From Paenibacillus_G elgii_A (GTDB taxonomy: Bacteria > Bacillota > Bacilli > Paenibacillales > NBRC-103111), in NCBI GenBank assembly GCA_042219835.1, contig JBHJMN010000006.1, forward strand, positions 114,806 through 178,805: a DNA stretch of 64,000 nt, in the 5' to 3' direction. Of this stretch, positions 53,267-61,438 are shown piece after piece. The position numbers and the translations under genes were made by a program. A model generated the notes under the pieces. That model ran no database searches and had not been told where the DNA came from. It saw only the letters and a program-made list of their open reading frames with translations. Numbering within the stretch: the stretch's first letter is position 1; each line of letters begins with the position of its first letter.

Positions 53267-54439
53267 TTATGCCGACGCTTCGCCTTCTTCGGCCGGATCG
53301 CCGTGGAGCTCTTGGAACAATTGAACGAGCTTGCCATGTTTGCGCAGCGATTTTTCGTGAATCAGGTTCAGCTTGCCGTTGTCCAGCACTCCGAAGCGCT
53401 CGATCAGCTGCTCGTTCTCGTGCGTCCAATCGAAGCCTTCGAAGATGTTCAGACAGTTGGTCCAGTTTTTCGTATACTTGCCGTCCGTGAACAAATGACG
53501 GTGCGCATACAGCGCGACGCTCTCCTGCATGGCGCGGGACGCCGAAGTGTACTGCGGCAGCCCCGGTTGCTCCGGCATGAGAGGAACCAGCGTACTGTAG
53601 AACTGGTGCAAAATCTCGATATACGTGGACGGGTCCTGCTTGATCCGGCGCGCCAGCTCGTAGGACGGCTGCATTTTGCCCGTAAATAGCATCGTCGCGG
53701 TCGAGTACATCCAGCTGAACGACGTAAAGTTTTTGTTGTAAGCGGTCAGGTTGGCCCGACGCTCGACGCCCGCAGACTTCAAGAAGACGTTGTGGTCCAC
53801 GACCTGCTGAATGACGACGTTGAGCGGATCGATCGAGTCGAACGAATGGCCGAGCTCTTTGCTGACGAGCTGAACCTTGGAGTTGATGTCCCCGAACAGC
53901 TGCTTCTCTTCTTCCTCGCTCAGCCCGATGTAGATTTGCACCGCCAGTTCGCTTTCCATCAGCTCCAGACGGCGGCGCTCCAGCTGCTCGACCTGGCCTT
54001 CCAGCTGCTCCAGCTCGCTGGCGATCTCCGCATTGTCCGGCGCTTTCCGGTGCTTGATTTTCATGGCTGCGACTTTCTTCTCCAGGCTACGCGCTTCTTT
54101 GAGCATTTGCTCGTTCACGTAGCCGAGAGCGAGAATGCGGTGCTGGCCGTCCAGAATGCTCAGCTTCGAGCCGGGACGCAGGTACAGGCCGTTCTGCACC
54201 TTAGCCAAGCTGCTGACGTCGCGCAAGCTTAAGGTGACCGGACCGAAAAAGACGCGGTCGAGCTCGCGCTCCTGCAAGTAGTTGGAAATTTTGCGGCGTT
54301 GTCCTCCGCTCAGCTTCCGCTGCACCATCGGATCAATGGTTGTGTAGTTAAGCAGATCCTGCACTTGTATCGCTACCGTTGCGAGTCCGAACCGATCGCA
54401 AAACGGATGTATGGTCATTTGCAAATTTAAACCATCCAT
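53267..54439 (-). CDS. DGQHR-domain protein (DndB/DpdB-like), second gene of pair
   Basis: 390 aa. The signature DGQHR is at 97-101 (KLSILDGQHRILALGY), and the second family motif is LFGDINSKVQLVSKELGHSF near 195. A coiled coil of ~55 residues (about 112-166) splits the ParB/sulfiredoxin-like core, and a helical C-terminal half follows. DndB controls phosphorothioation genes and DpdB is an ATPase in 7-deazaguanine DNA modification; both belong to this superfamily. No dndACDE, dptFGH or dpd gene is in the window. Its ATG overlaps the stop of the upstream DGQHR gene (TAATG), so the products are coupled and may form a heteromer. Function unknown. Confidence 0.85.
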   Translation of the reverse strand: MDGLNLQMTIHPFCDRFGLATVAIQVQDLLNYTTIDPMVQRKLSGGQRRKISNYLQERELDRVFFGPVTLSLRDVSSLAKVQNGLYLRPGSKLSILDGQHRILALGYVNEQMLKEARSLEKKVAAMKIKHRKAPDNAEIASELEQLEGQVEQLERRRLELMESELAVQIYIGLSEEEEKQLFGDINSKVQLVSKELGHSFDSIDPLNVVIQQVVDHNVFLKSAGVERRANLTAYNKNFTSFSWMYSTATMLFTGKMQPSYELARRIKQDPSTYIEILHQFYSTLVPLMPEQPGLPQYTSASRAMQESVALYAHRHLFTDGKYTKNWTNCLNIFEGFDWTHENEQLIERFGVLDNGKLNLIHEKSLRKHGKLVQLFQELHGDPAEEGEASA

Positions 54440-55614
54440 TAACCGACATCCTCCTTAGAGCTATCTCCCGGAAAAGCCTGCTGCTCCATCGCATCGTCGC
54501 GGATCAGGAACATGTGGTGCTCCACGTAAAAATCTTTGACGAACTGATACGCTTTTACAATACGCGAGCGTCTTGGCAAACGATCTTTCTCGTCCCCGCT
54601 GTAAATGGCGCTCCAGTCGATATGCGGCAAAATTTTGAGCGCGTAATCGAGCGCGTATTTGTTGAACTTGCCGGTTTTCGTCACTTCCTCGTGGAAGAAC
54701 ATCGCCAGCGCGATCTGCAGGTTCTCCGTCCAGCAGAGCTCGCCCTTTTCCGGCTCCGGCAAGTACTTGAGCAGGCTTTCGAAATAAAGCGACGCCAGCT
54801 TCAAATGCTCTTCGATCTCTTTTTCCTCGAAATAGTACCCGTTGTTGCGCGCCGCCGACTTGAGCCGTCCTTCGAACAAGCCGATCAAAATTTCGATCAG
54901 CAGGTGGTAGGAGAACAAATACTCCGGCCCTTTGCCCCGCTCCGTAAACATGTCAACAGGCAAATTCTTCATCACAGGCGCATCTTCCACCAGCCTAGAG
55001 GCCAGCACGTGATAGAACCGGCGCTGCTCGCGAAGAACGGCCAAATTTCCGCCGATTTTGCGCGGGAGCTTGTTGATGTCGGAGAACAACTGACGTTCCT
55101 GACGCGCGTTGATGTCCAGGTAGATCATGGTGGACATCGGGAAAGCGTACAGCTTGCTCAGCTTCGCGCTGATTTCCTCCATCCGGTCGTACTCCCGGCG
55201 GTCTTTCGCCCGGGCCATCGCGCCTTGCAGCGTTTCCATCAGGCGGCGGAAGGCGGCAAGCCGGTGCTGGCCGTCCACGACGTACAGCTTCTCGATCGCT
55301 TGCAAACGGTAGACCTGCGCCTGTGCATCATACTCTCCCGCGCCACGGGCCGAGAGGATGATGCCCGGAAAATAAATGCCTTGTCCGTGATCCAGATAGA
55401 GCATGATATAGTCCATCATCTTGGACAAGTTTTGCGGAACGATGGAGCGTTGAACCTCCAAATCCACTTCGTAGATGGCGAACAGCTTGCTCATCGGAAG
55501 CGTGGTCGAAATCGTCGTCTGTCCGAACGTCCGGGACATCGCCCCGGGAATTTCGATATACGATGACGCTTTCTGCTCCGCCAGCAGCTCCGACAGAGAC
55601 GAAATTTTATCCAT
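54439..55614 (-). CDS. DGQHR-domain protein (DndB/DpdB-like), first gene of pair
   Basis: 391 aa from ATG 55614 (GGAGG 8 bases upstream; the ATG at 55620 is too close to it). DGQHR is at 114-118 (LYVVDGQHRLAAFRRL) and the second motif LFSDINKLPRKIGGNL lies near 180. The N-terminal part has IPGAMSRTFGQTTISTTLP and the C-terminal half is helical. It is clearly related to its downstream partner in the two motifs but diverged over most of its length, so the pair is an old duplication rather than a recent copy. Own promoter with a palindrome upstream; ROK and glpD genes flank the unit. Part of no recognisable DNA-modification cluster. Confidence 0.85.
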   Translation of the reverse strand: MDKISSLSELLAEQKASSYIEIPGAMSRTFGQTTISTTLPMSKLFAIYEVDLEVQRSIVPQNLSKMMDYIMLYLDHGQGIYFPGIILSARGAGEYDAQAQVYRLQAIEKLYVVDGQHRLAAFRRLMETLQGAMARAKDRREYDRMEEISAKLSKLYAFPMSTMIYLDINARQERQLFSDINKLPRKIGGNLAVLREQRRFYHVLASRLVEDAPVMKNLPVDMFTERGKGPEYLFSYHLLIEILIGLFEGRLKSAARNNGYYFEEKEIEEHLKLASLYFESLLKYLPEPEKGELCWTENLQIALAMFFHEEVTKTGKFNKYALDYALKILPHIDWSAIYSGDEKDRLPRRSRIVKAYQFVKDFYVEHHMFLIRDDAMEQQAFPGDSSKEDVG

Positions 55615-55647
55615 AACCATTTCCTCCTTGACTTACCTCGCGTAAAG

Positions 55648-55694
55648 CTATATGCATATAGTTTACTATAATAGGTTCATATAATTCCATTATA
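55648..55694 (-). promoter_or_regulatory. Promoter -10 and palindromic operator candidate of the DGQHR operon
   Basis: Minus-strand TATAAT at 55694-55689 with a weak -35. About 28 bases downstream is the perfect 14-bp palindrome CTATATGCATATAG (55648-55661), between the -10 and the ribosome site, where a repressor would block transcription. Confidence 0.5.
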
Positions 55695-55802
55695 CACCGA
55701 AAAGACACGAAACATTCAGGATATTGGCAAAATATGCGTCTTTTTTTTCATTTTCCGGGCTTGCTTTTTTGATAAAGCGTAAAACAAGAAAGTATGACAA
55801 TT

Positions 55803-56024
55803 TTAGGCAATAAAGTCAACGGCCTTCTGCAGCGGCCAGGGCCGATGATGGATGTCGCAGCGCATGACGTCCCGGTGCCTGTTCAAGGTATACAAGCAGT
55901 AGCGTTCAATCAGCCAATGCTCCAGCGATCCCGGCTTGGCCGTATACGGCGCCGACACGGGCCGGTAACGTGCGGCAAGCGAATTTCCGGGTCCTGCCAA
56001 AGACGGACCCCGCTCGTGCTTCCT
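55803..56024 (-). pseudogene. Relic of a DUF2071 (YqjF-like) gene
   Basis: About 74 codons on the minus strand encode ARYRPVSAPYTAKPGSLEHW, LIERYCLYTLNRHRDVMRCD and IHHRPWPLQKAVDFIA, the central-to-late core of DUF2071 proteins (normally ~230-250 aa). The N-terminal half is missing and the frame stops right after the core, so the C-terminal tail is also lost. No start site is visible. The remaining part of the 55615-56328 spacer holds the DGQHR promoter on one side and the glpD promoter and leader on the other. Confidence 0.65.
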
Positions 56025-56148
56025 TGGTCCAAAACCAACATTTAGCCCGGCTTCGTCATATCGATTCCTCCCCCGAGGATAGTCCGCTAATATAATAGGA
56101 AAAAGGCTGCAAAGGGAATCTATCATACGCCTGATTTCGCTGTCAAGG

Positions 56149-56177
56149 TTGATCCGAAGCCGATGCCGTGCTATGAT
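56149..56177 (+). promoter_or_regulatory. Promoter of glpD
   Basis: TTGATC (56149-56154), 17 bases, TATGAT (56172-56177). It leaves a leader of ~145 bases. Confidence 0.75.
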
Positions 56178-56206
56178 AAAGCCAACAAGTTAATCAGGTC
56201 AGAGAT

Positions 56207-56294
56207 CAAGAGAAGACCGTGAGCAAGCTCTCCAGAAGCGCATTTGCGACAAGCGACGCGCGATGTAGAGTTGTTTCACGTCTTCTCTTTTTTG
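56207..56294 (+). promoter_or_regulatory. glpD leader terminator/antiterminator (GlpP type)
   Basis: In the untranslated leader AGAGAAGACcGTGA (56209-56222) pairs with TCACGTCTTCTCT (56276-56288), followed by TTTTTT, so transcription should stop before glpD. In B. subtilis the glpD leader has the same arrangement and GlpP with glycerol-3-phosphate prevents termination. Confidence 0.8.
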
Positions 56295-56328
56295 CTTTTC
56301 CTCACATCGCGAAAGGGGATCGATACAC

Positions 56329-58008
56329 ATGACAAAACAGGCGCAATTTTCAGGGGAACACCGACAAGAACGGCTTCGGGAGATGGCCGGAGCCCCGCTG
56401 GATCTGCTGGTCATCGGCGGTGGCATCACCGGGGCGGGAATCGCGCTCGACGCGCAAACCCGGGGGCTGAAAACCGGACTGGTCGAGATGCAGGACTTCG
56501 GCGCGGGCACGTCAAGCCGTTCCACGAAGCTGATTCACGGCGGCCTGCGTTATTTGAAGCAGCTCGAATTCAAGCTGGTAGCCGAGGTGGGCAAAGAGCG
56601 GGCCATCGTCTACGAGAACGCGCCCCACGTAACGACGCCGGAGTGGATGCTGCTGCCGATGATTGAAGGCGGCACCTACGGCAAGCTGGCAACCTCCGTC
56701 GGGCTGATGATGTACGACTCGCTGGCGGGCGTCAAGCGGAGCGAGCGCCGGATCATGCTGTCGAAAGCCGAAACGCTGCGGTGCGAGCCGCTGCTCCGCG
56801 AAGACAAGCTGAAGGGCGGCGGGTACTACGTCGAGTACCGGACGGACGACGCCCGGCTGACGATCGAAACAATGAAAGCCGCTGCAGATCGCGGCGCTTT
56901 GGCGGTCAACTATGCGAAGGTGGAAGAGCTGCTCTATGAGGGCGGGAAGCTGAAGGGCGTGCGCGTCGTCGACGTGCTAAGCGGCGAAACGTACGACATC
57001 TTTGCCCGTAAAATCGTTAATGCAGCCGGACCTTGGGTCGACACGATCCGGGAAAAAGACGGCTCGAAGCAGGGCAAGCGGCTGCACCTGACCAAAGGCG
57101 TGCACCTTGTCATCGACGGCAGGCGGTTTCCGCTCAAGCAAGCGATCTACTTCGATACGCCGGACGGCCGCATGGTATTCGCGATTCCGCGCGACGGCAA
57201 AACGTATGTCGGCACCACGGACACGAATTACAGCGGCGATCTCGTTCATCCGCGGATGACAACGGCCGACCGCGATTATATTTTGAAGGCGGCGAACTTC
57301 ATGTTCCCGAGCCTCAAGCTGACGGCGGCCGATGTCGAATCCAGTTGGTCCGGGCTGCGGCCGCTCATTCACGAAGACGGTAAATCGCCGTCGGAGCTGT
57401 CACGGAAGGATGAAATTTTCATCGCCCCTTCGGGTCTGGTTACCATAGCCGGCGGCAAGCTGACCGGCTACCGCAAGATGGCGGAGCGCGTCGTCAACCT
57501 GGTCGCAGGCCAGCTCCAAGAGCAGGGCGACGCTTCGTATCCGGGCTGTACGACGGACCGGATCAAGCTGTCCGGCGGGGACGTCGGCGGCTCCGCGCAA
57601 TTCAAGGCGTTCGCGGAGGCAAAAGTACGCGACGGCGAAGCGCTTGGTCTGACGAAGCGGCAAGCCGAGTCGGTCGTACAGCGCTATGGCTCCAACGCGG
57701 ACTGCGTCTTTCAGCGCTGCACGCTGCTACGCGAAGAAGCGGAGCAAATCGGCCTGCCGCTGGATGTGCTGGCTTCGCTCGCCTACGGCATCGAAGAGGA
57801 AATGGTCGCGACGCCGCAGGACTTTTTCGTCCGCCGGACCGGCGCGCTGTATTTTGATATCGCCTGGGTACAGCGCTGGAAGCAGCCGGCGACGGCTTAC
57901 ATGGCGAAGCGCCTCGGCTGGACGCCGGAGGTCGCGGAGGATCATCTGCGCCGGCTGGACGTGCTGCTGCACGATGCGGCGACGCCTGTCTCGACCGAGT
58001 CCGAGTAA
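56329..58008 (+). CDS. glpD: Aerobic glycerol-3-phosphate dehydrogenase
   Basis: FAD-dependent, membrane-associated oxidation of glycerol-3-phosphate to dihydroxyacetone phosphate, passing electrons to menaquinone. 559 aa. FAD motif DLLVIGGGITGAGIALDAQT begins at 25; GAGTSSRSTKLIHGGLRYLK, KIVNAAGPWVD, YVGTTDTNYSGD and TIAGGKLTGYRKMAE are further GlpD signatures; the DAO_C helical domain fills the last ~120 residues. AAAGGGG precedes the ATG. It stands alone here, without glpF or glpK, and is controlled by the leader terminator. A broken glpP abuts its 3' end. Confidence 0.98.
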   Translation: MTKQAQFSGEHRQERLREMAGAPLDLLVIGGGITGAGIALDAQTRGLKTGLVEMQDFGAGTSSRSTKLIHGGLRYLKQLEFKLVAEVGKERAIVYENAPHVTTPEWMLLPMIEGGTYGKLATSVGLMMYDSLAGVKRSERRIMLSKAETLRCEPLLREDKLKGGGYYVEYRTDDARLTIETMKAAADRGALAVNYAKVEELLYEGGKLKGVRVVDVLSGETYDIFARKIVNAAGPWVDTIREKDGSKQGKRLHLTKGVHLVIDGRRFPLKQAIYFDTPDGRMVFAIPRDGKTYVGTTDTNYSGDLVHPRMTTADRDYILKAANFMFPSLKLTAADVESSWSGLRPLIHEDGKSPSELSRKDEIFIAPSGLVTIAGGKLTGYRKMAERVVNLVAGQLQEQGDASYPGCTTDRIKLSGGDVGGSAQFKAFAEAKVRDGEALGLTKRQAESVVQRYGSNADCVFQRCTLLREEAEQIGLPLDVLASLAYGIEEEMVATPQDFFVRRTGALYFDIAWVQRWKQPATAYMAKRLGWTPEVAEDHLRRLDVLLHDAATPVSTESE

Positions 58009-58021
58009 GCCTCGACGAGCA

Positions 58022-58234
58022 CGCGCCGGAGCCGAGCACAAGCTCGACATCTTCGTTCGTCCGGATCAATCCGCCGGCCAGAATCGGTATGTCGAGCTTG
58101 CTGCGCATCTCAGCGATAATATGCGGCATCACGCGACAAATGGCTGTCCAGCAGGACGATCCAAACAAAGGAGGATGCGAGCAAATGCTGCAAATCCTCA
58201 GCTTGCGTATGGCAGGAAGAATCCGCTGTCCGTA
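58022..58234 (-). pseudogene. Internally deleted glpP (glycerol antiterminator) pseudogene
   Basis: Three pieces of GlpP can be read on the minus strand. The start QRILPAIRK lies at 58228-58202; after a frameshift EDLQHLLASSFVWIVLLDSH gives the next segment; after a second shift VMPHIIAEMRSKLDIPILAG and GLIRTNEDVELVLGSGA give the C-terminal phosphate-binding end. About 100 central residues and the last ~20 are missing. GlpP is ~190 aa, so this copy cannot work. It is convergent with glpD, whose leader should need GlpP. Confidence 0.7.
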
Positions 58235-58279
58235 AAAATCCGACGGACGGGACCGCTATCCCGGCTTTTCGCTCTACGC

Positions 58280-59164
58280 TCAATCCTGCCTGCGCCTTTC
58301 GCCGATATCGCGCATCTGGCTATCCAGGAAACGAGCTGTCGCTTCGAGCGCTTCCTCAAGCTGCGGGGTCGTTCCGGCAAACGGATGAACCGCTCCGAAC
58401 GTATGCGTCCCCCCTGCAATTGTCACGAACGCTTGGTTCGGAGCGGCCTCGCGCAGCCTGCGGAACCCCTCCTTCAGGCGGTCGGAGTCTGCGTCGCCCT
58501 GTACGGACAGCACCGGAGTCTTCAGTTCGGCAAGCCGCGCTGTAATATCGAAGCGCGCCGCATTTTGCTTCAAGTCATCGTAGAACGTCTGCCGAATCGG
58601 CATGCTCTGCCCCGTCCGCGCGTTCGCCACGTAGGCGACGCCATGGCGGGCGATTTCTTCCTTGAACGCGTCATCGAACAAGTCGGCCGAAGCGATGCCG
58701 TTCCACGTGACGACGGCCTGCACGTCCAGGTGCTCCGCGGCAAACACAATGCTGTTTCCGCCCCCGCGGCTGTGGCCGAGCAAGGCAACCCGGCCGGTGT
58801 CCGCCTGCTCCGCAAAGGGCAGCCGCTTCTCCTGCAGCAGCTCCCAGACGACCGCCAGATCCGCCTGCTCGCGGGAGTACGTGTTCACGGCGAATTTGTC
58901 CAGCTCGTCGAAATCCCGTTCGTTCACCCCGTTGCAGGAAAAATTAAACCGGACGACGTAATATCCGCGTAGGGCCAACTCGGCCGCGGCATAAGGCTGA
59001 AAGCCCCAATTCATGAAGCTTTTAAAGCCGTGCGCCATGATCACGACGGGCATCGGCCCTTCGCTGGCCCTCTCCTGTACCGTTACCTCGCCCCGAAGAG
59101 TCAGCTCGGCGTCAATCGGCTGCTCAAAACGCCGCTTTTGCAATCCGGATACTTGCTCGTTCAT
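58280..59164 (-). CDS. Alpha/beta hydrolase
   Basis: 294 aa from ATG 59164 (GGAGG seven bases upstream). The oxyanion strand is MPVVIMAHGFKSFMNWG, the nucleophile elbow is GHSRGGG (Ser), the acid is in VLSVQGDADSDRL and the catalytic His in TIAGGTHTFGAVHPF. It resembles serine aminopeptidase/dienelactone-hydrolase-like esterases of the BAAT/YghX groups; no signal peptide. A 69-codon frame 19 bp upstream on the same strand may be cotranscribed. Substrate unknown. Confidence 0.85.
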   Translation of the reverse strand: MNEQVSGLQKRRFEQPIDAELTLRGEVTVQERASEGPMPVVIMAHGFKSFMNWGFQPYAAAELALRGYYVVRFNFSCNGVNERDFDELDKFAVNTYSREQADLAVVWELLQEKRLPFAEQADTGRVALLGHSRGGGNSIVFAAEHLDVQAVVTWNGIASADLFDDAFKEEIARHGVAYVANARTGQSMPIRQTFYDDLKQNAARFDITARLAELKTPVLSVQGDADSDRLKEGFRRLREAAPNQAFVTIAGGTHTFGAVHPFAGTTPQLEEALEATARFLDSQMRDIGERRRQD

Positions 59165-59183
59165 AAGAATTCCTCCTTGAACT

Positions 59184-59393
59184 TCATTGTAATGATATGG
59201 AATAACGGCTACTGTAAAGCCCTTCCATCTTCTTGTGCCGCGCCTGACTGTATTTCCTTTCCATTGTATCAAAAGCGCCGGCATTTGCCATGCTCTCTTT
59301 GTCCGACAGCACATGTCTGCCCCGAAACGAAGCGAGCAGTCTCGCCAGCCACATCGTATGAGGCTGCTGCTCGTTCTGGCGCCGATCGTTCAT
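59184..59393 (-). CDS. Possible small protein upstream of the hydrolase
   Basis: 69 aa from ATG 59393: basic and polar, containing TMWLARLLASFRGRHVLSDK and DTMERKYSQARHKKMEG. Codon third positions are GC-biased as in neighbouring genes and the stop lies 19 bp before the hydrolase ATG, which argues for a real gene. Against it: the ribosome site is weak (CAGGG at 9 bases) and no family is recognised. Confidence 0.4.
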   Translation of the reverse strand: MNDRRQNEQQPHTMWLARLLASFRGRHVLSDKESMANAGAFDTMERKYSQARHKKMEGLYSSRYSISLQ

Positions 59394-59479
59394 GTCCGCG
59401 TCCCTGACCGGTCCGGGGCGAAAAAACGCGCCTTTCTTAACGGTTCGTCCAACATTTACTTTTTTTCCGAGAGTTGTGT

Positions 59480-59485
59480 TATAAT
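59480..59485 (+). promoter_or_regulatory. -10 element before ribonuclease J
   Basis: TATAAT 75 bases before the TTG start; no good -35 hexamer at 16-18 bases. Confidence 0.4.
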
Positions 59486-59560
59486 AAAGGCAAGTGACTG
59501 GTTCGGATCTTTTGAGTTTGATTTGTATGTTCGTCGTCAATTCCATCGAGGAGGTTTAAC

Positions 59561-61234
59561 TTGGCTAGTTCAGAAAAAAAGTTGTCCATTTTTGCCTTGG
59601 GCGGCGTAGGCGAAATTGGGAAAAACATGTATGTGGTACAATACGCAGACGACATTGTTGTCATTGATTGTGGTTCGAAATTTCCGGATGTGGAGCTGCC
59701 CGGCATCGATATTATCGTACCGGATATTTCCTATCTGATTGAGAACCGGAATAAAGTCAGGGCGCTCGTCATTACGCACGGTCATGAGGATCATATTGGC
59801 GGGTTGCCTTATATCCTCAAGCAGCTTAATATACCCGTCTATACGAGCAAACTGACGATGGGACTTATTGAAGGAAAATTAAAAGAACACGGGCTGCTGG
59901 GTTCAACGGAACGGGTGTTAATTCATGCTGATTCCGTATTAAAGTTCGGAACAATTGTCGCTTCGTTCTTCAAAACGAATCACAGCATTCCGGACAGCCT
60001 GGGGGTCGTGCTTGATACCCCTGAAGGCGCCGTCGTTCACACCGGCGATTTTAAATTCGACCAAACGCCCGTGAACGGCCAATATGCGGACCTTCACCGC
60101 ATGTCGGATATCGGCAAAAAAGGCGTTCTCGCCCTGCTCTCCGAGAGCACGAATGCGGAACGTCCAGGGTTCACCCCTTCGGAGAAAAGCGTCGGCGGCA
60201 ATCTGGAGGACGTATTCCGGACCGCACGCCAGCGCGTGATCGTGTCCACCTTTGCCTCCAATGTGCACAGGCTTCAGCAGGTCATCGAAGCGGCTATCGC
60301 TTCGAACCGGAAGATGGTCGTCATCGGACGCAGCATGGTCAATATGATTACCATCGCCTCCGAACTCGGTTACCTGAACATTCCGGACGGCATGCTGATC
60401 GAGCCGAACGAAGTGAATAAATACGCGGCCGACCGTATCGTTATTCTGTGTACAGGCAGCCAGGGCGAACCGATGTCGGCGCTGACCCGCATGGCCCGCT
60501 CGAACCACAAGCAGGTGGAAATTCTCCCCGGGGACACGGTTATTATTTCGGCCACGCCCATTCCGGGAAACGAAAGAAATATCGGACGGACGGTCGACGA
60601 GTTGTTCCGTCTCGGTGCCCACGTTATCTACGGCTCCGGCACACTAACCGGCATGCACGTTTCCGGACATGCCAGCCAGGAAGAATTGAAGCTAATGATC
60701 AACCTGATGCGTCCGAAATTTTTCATCCCGATTCACGGGGAATACCGGATGCTCCGTCAGCACAGCACGCTGGCGCAAGCCGTCGGCGTCGATCCGGCCA
60801 ACATCTTCATCGTCGACAACGGCGAAGTCGTTGAAATCCAGAACGGCGCGGCCCGCAAACGCGGAAAAGTTCCGGCAGGCAACACGCTTATCGACGGCTT
60901 AGGCGTCGGTGACGTCGGAAATATCGTCCTGCGGGACCGCAAGCATTTGTCTCAAGACGGCATCCTGATTGTTGTCGTTTCGATCAGCAAACAGGAAGGT
61001 AAGATCCTCTCCGGACCCGACATCATCTCCCGCGGCTTCGTATACGTCCGCGAATCGGAAGGCTTGCTCGACGAGGCAAGCCGCATAGTGTCCAATACGA
61101 TCAACAAATTAACTCACGAGAATGAGAACCAATGGTCTACGATAAAATCAAATGTAAAAGATGCGCTTGGACGATTCTTATATGAGCGAACCAGAAGAAA
61201 GCCGATGATTCTTCCGATTATTATGGAAGTTTGA
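59561..61234 (+). CDS. rnj: Ribonuclease J
   Basis: Metallo-beta-lactamase-fold 5'-3' exonuclease and endonuclease of mRNA decay and rRNA maturation. 557 aa from TTG 59561, which follows GGAGG by 6 bases. The full zinc motif THGHEDHIGG (H73, H75, D77, H78) is present, then HSIPDSLGV, HTGDFKFDQTPV, the beta-CASP part (STFASNVHRLQQVIEAA, CTGSQGEPMSALTRMA, HVSGHASQEELKLM) and the C-terminal RRKPMILPIIMEV. Parts look more like J2 (NAERPGFTPSE, LIDGLGVGDVGNIVLRDR), but the catalytic motif is intact as in J1, so I leave the paralog open. Own terminator. Confidence 0.95.
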   Translation: MASSEKKLSIFALGGVGEIGKNMYVVQYADDIVVIDCGSKFPDVELPGIDIIVPDISYLIENRNKVRALVITHGHEDHIGGLPYILKQLNIPVYTSKLTMGLIEGKLKEHGLLGSTERVLIHADSVLKFGTIVASFFKTNHSIPDSLGVVLDTPEGAVVHTGDFKFDQTPVNGQYADLHRMSDIGKKGVLALLSESTNAERPGFTPSEKSVGGNLEDVFRTARQRVIVSTFASNVHRLQQVIEAAIASNRKMVVIGRSMVNMITIASELGYLNIPDGMLIEPNEVNKYAADRIVILCTGSQGEPMSALTRMARSNHKQVEILPGDTVIISATPIPGNERNIGRTVDELFRLGAHVIYGSGTLTGMHVSGHASQEELKLMINLMRPKFFIPIHGEYRMLRQHSTLAQAVGVDPANIFIVDNGEVVEIQNGAARKRGKVPAGNTLIDGLGVGDVGNIVLRDRKHLSQDGILIVVVSISKQEGKILSGPDIISRGFVYVRESEGLLDEASRIVSNTINKLTHENENQWSTIKSNVKDALGRFLYERTRRKPMILPIIMEV

Positions 61235-61268
61235 TCGAACTAAACCAACCAGTCCACTTACAACGAGC

Positions 61269-61306
61269 AAATACCCTCTATCCTTCGCGGGATGAGGGTA
61301 TTTTTT
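61269..61306 (+). terminator. Terminator after ribonuclease J
   Basis: AATACCCTC / GAGGGTATT with inner TCC/GGA pairs and a TTCGC loop, then TTTTTT. Confidence 0.9.
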
Positions 61307-61438
61307 GTCGGGTATATTCGTCCGTGCCTATGAACGGACTTTGGCTTTTAACTTTTACACGAAGTTGTTGATGGGGTTTTGAAGCCCACTGAGATGAACC
61401 TGTAAAAAATACTTTCAAATTCATTGCCTCGTTGTTGC

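Noticed and set aside
53267..55614. A dnd phosphorothioation gene cluster
   Set aside because: Only DGQHR proteins are present; no cysteine desulfurase, DndC/D/E or restriction genes are in the window, so the pair is not called dndB.
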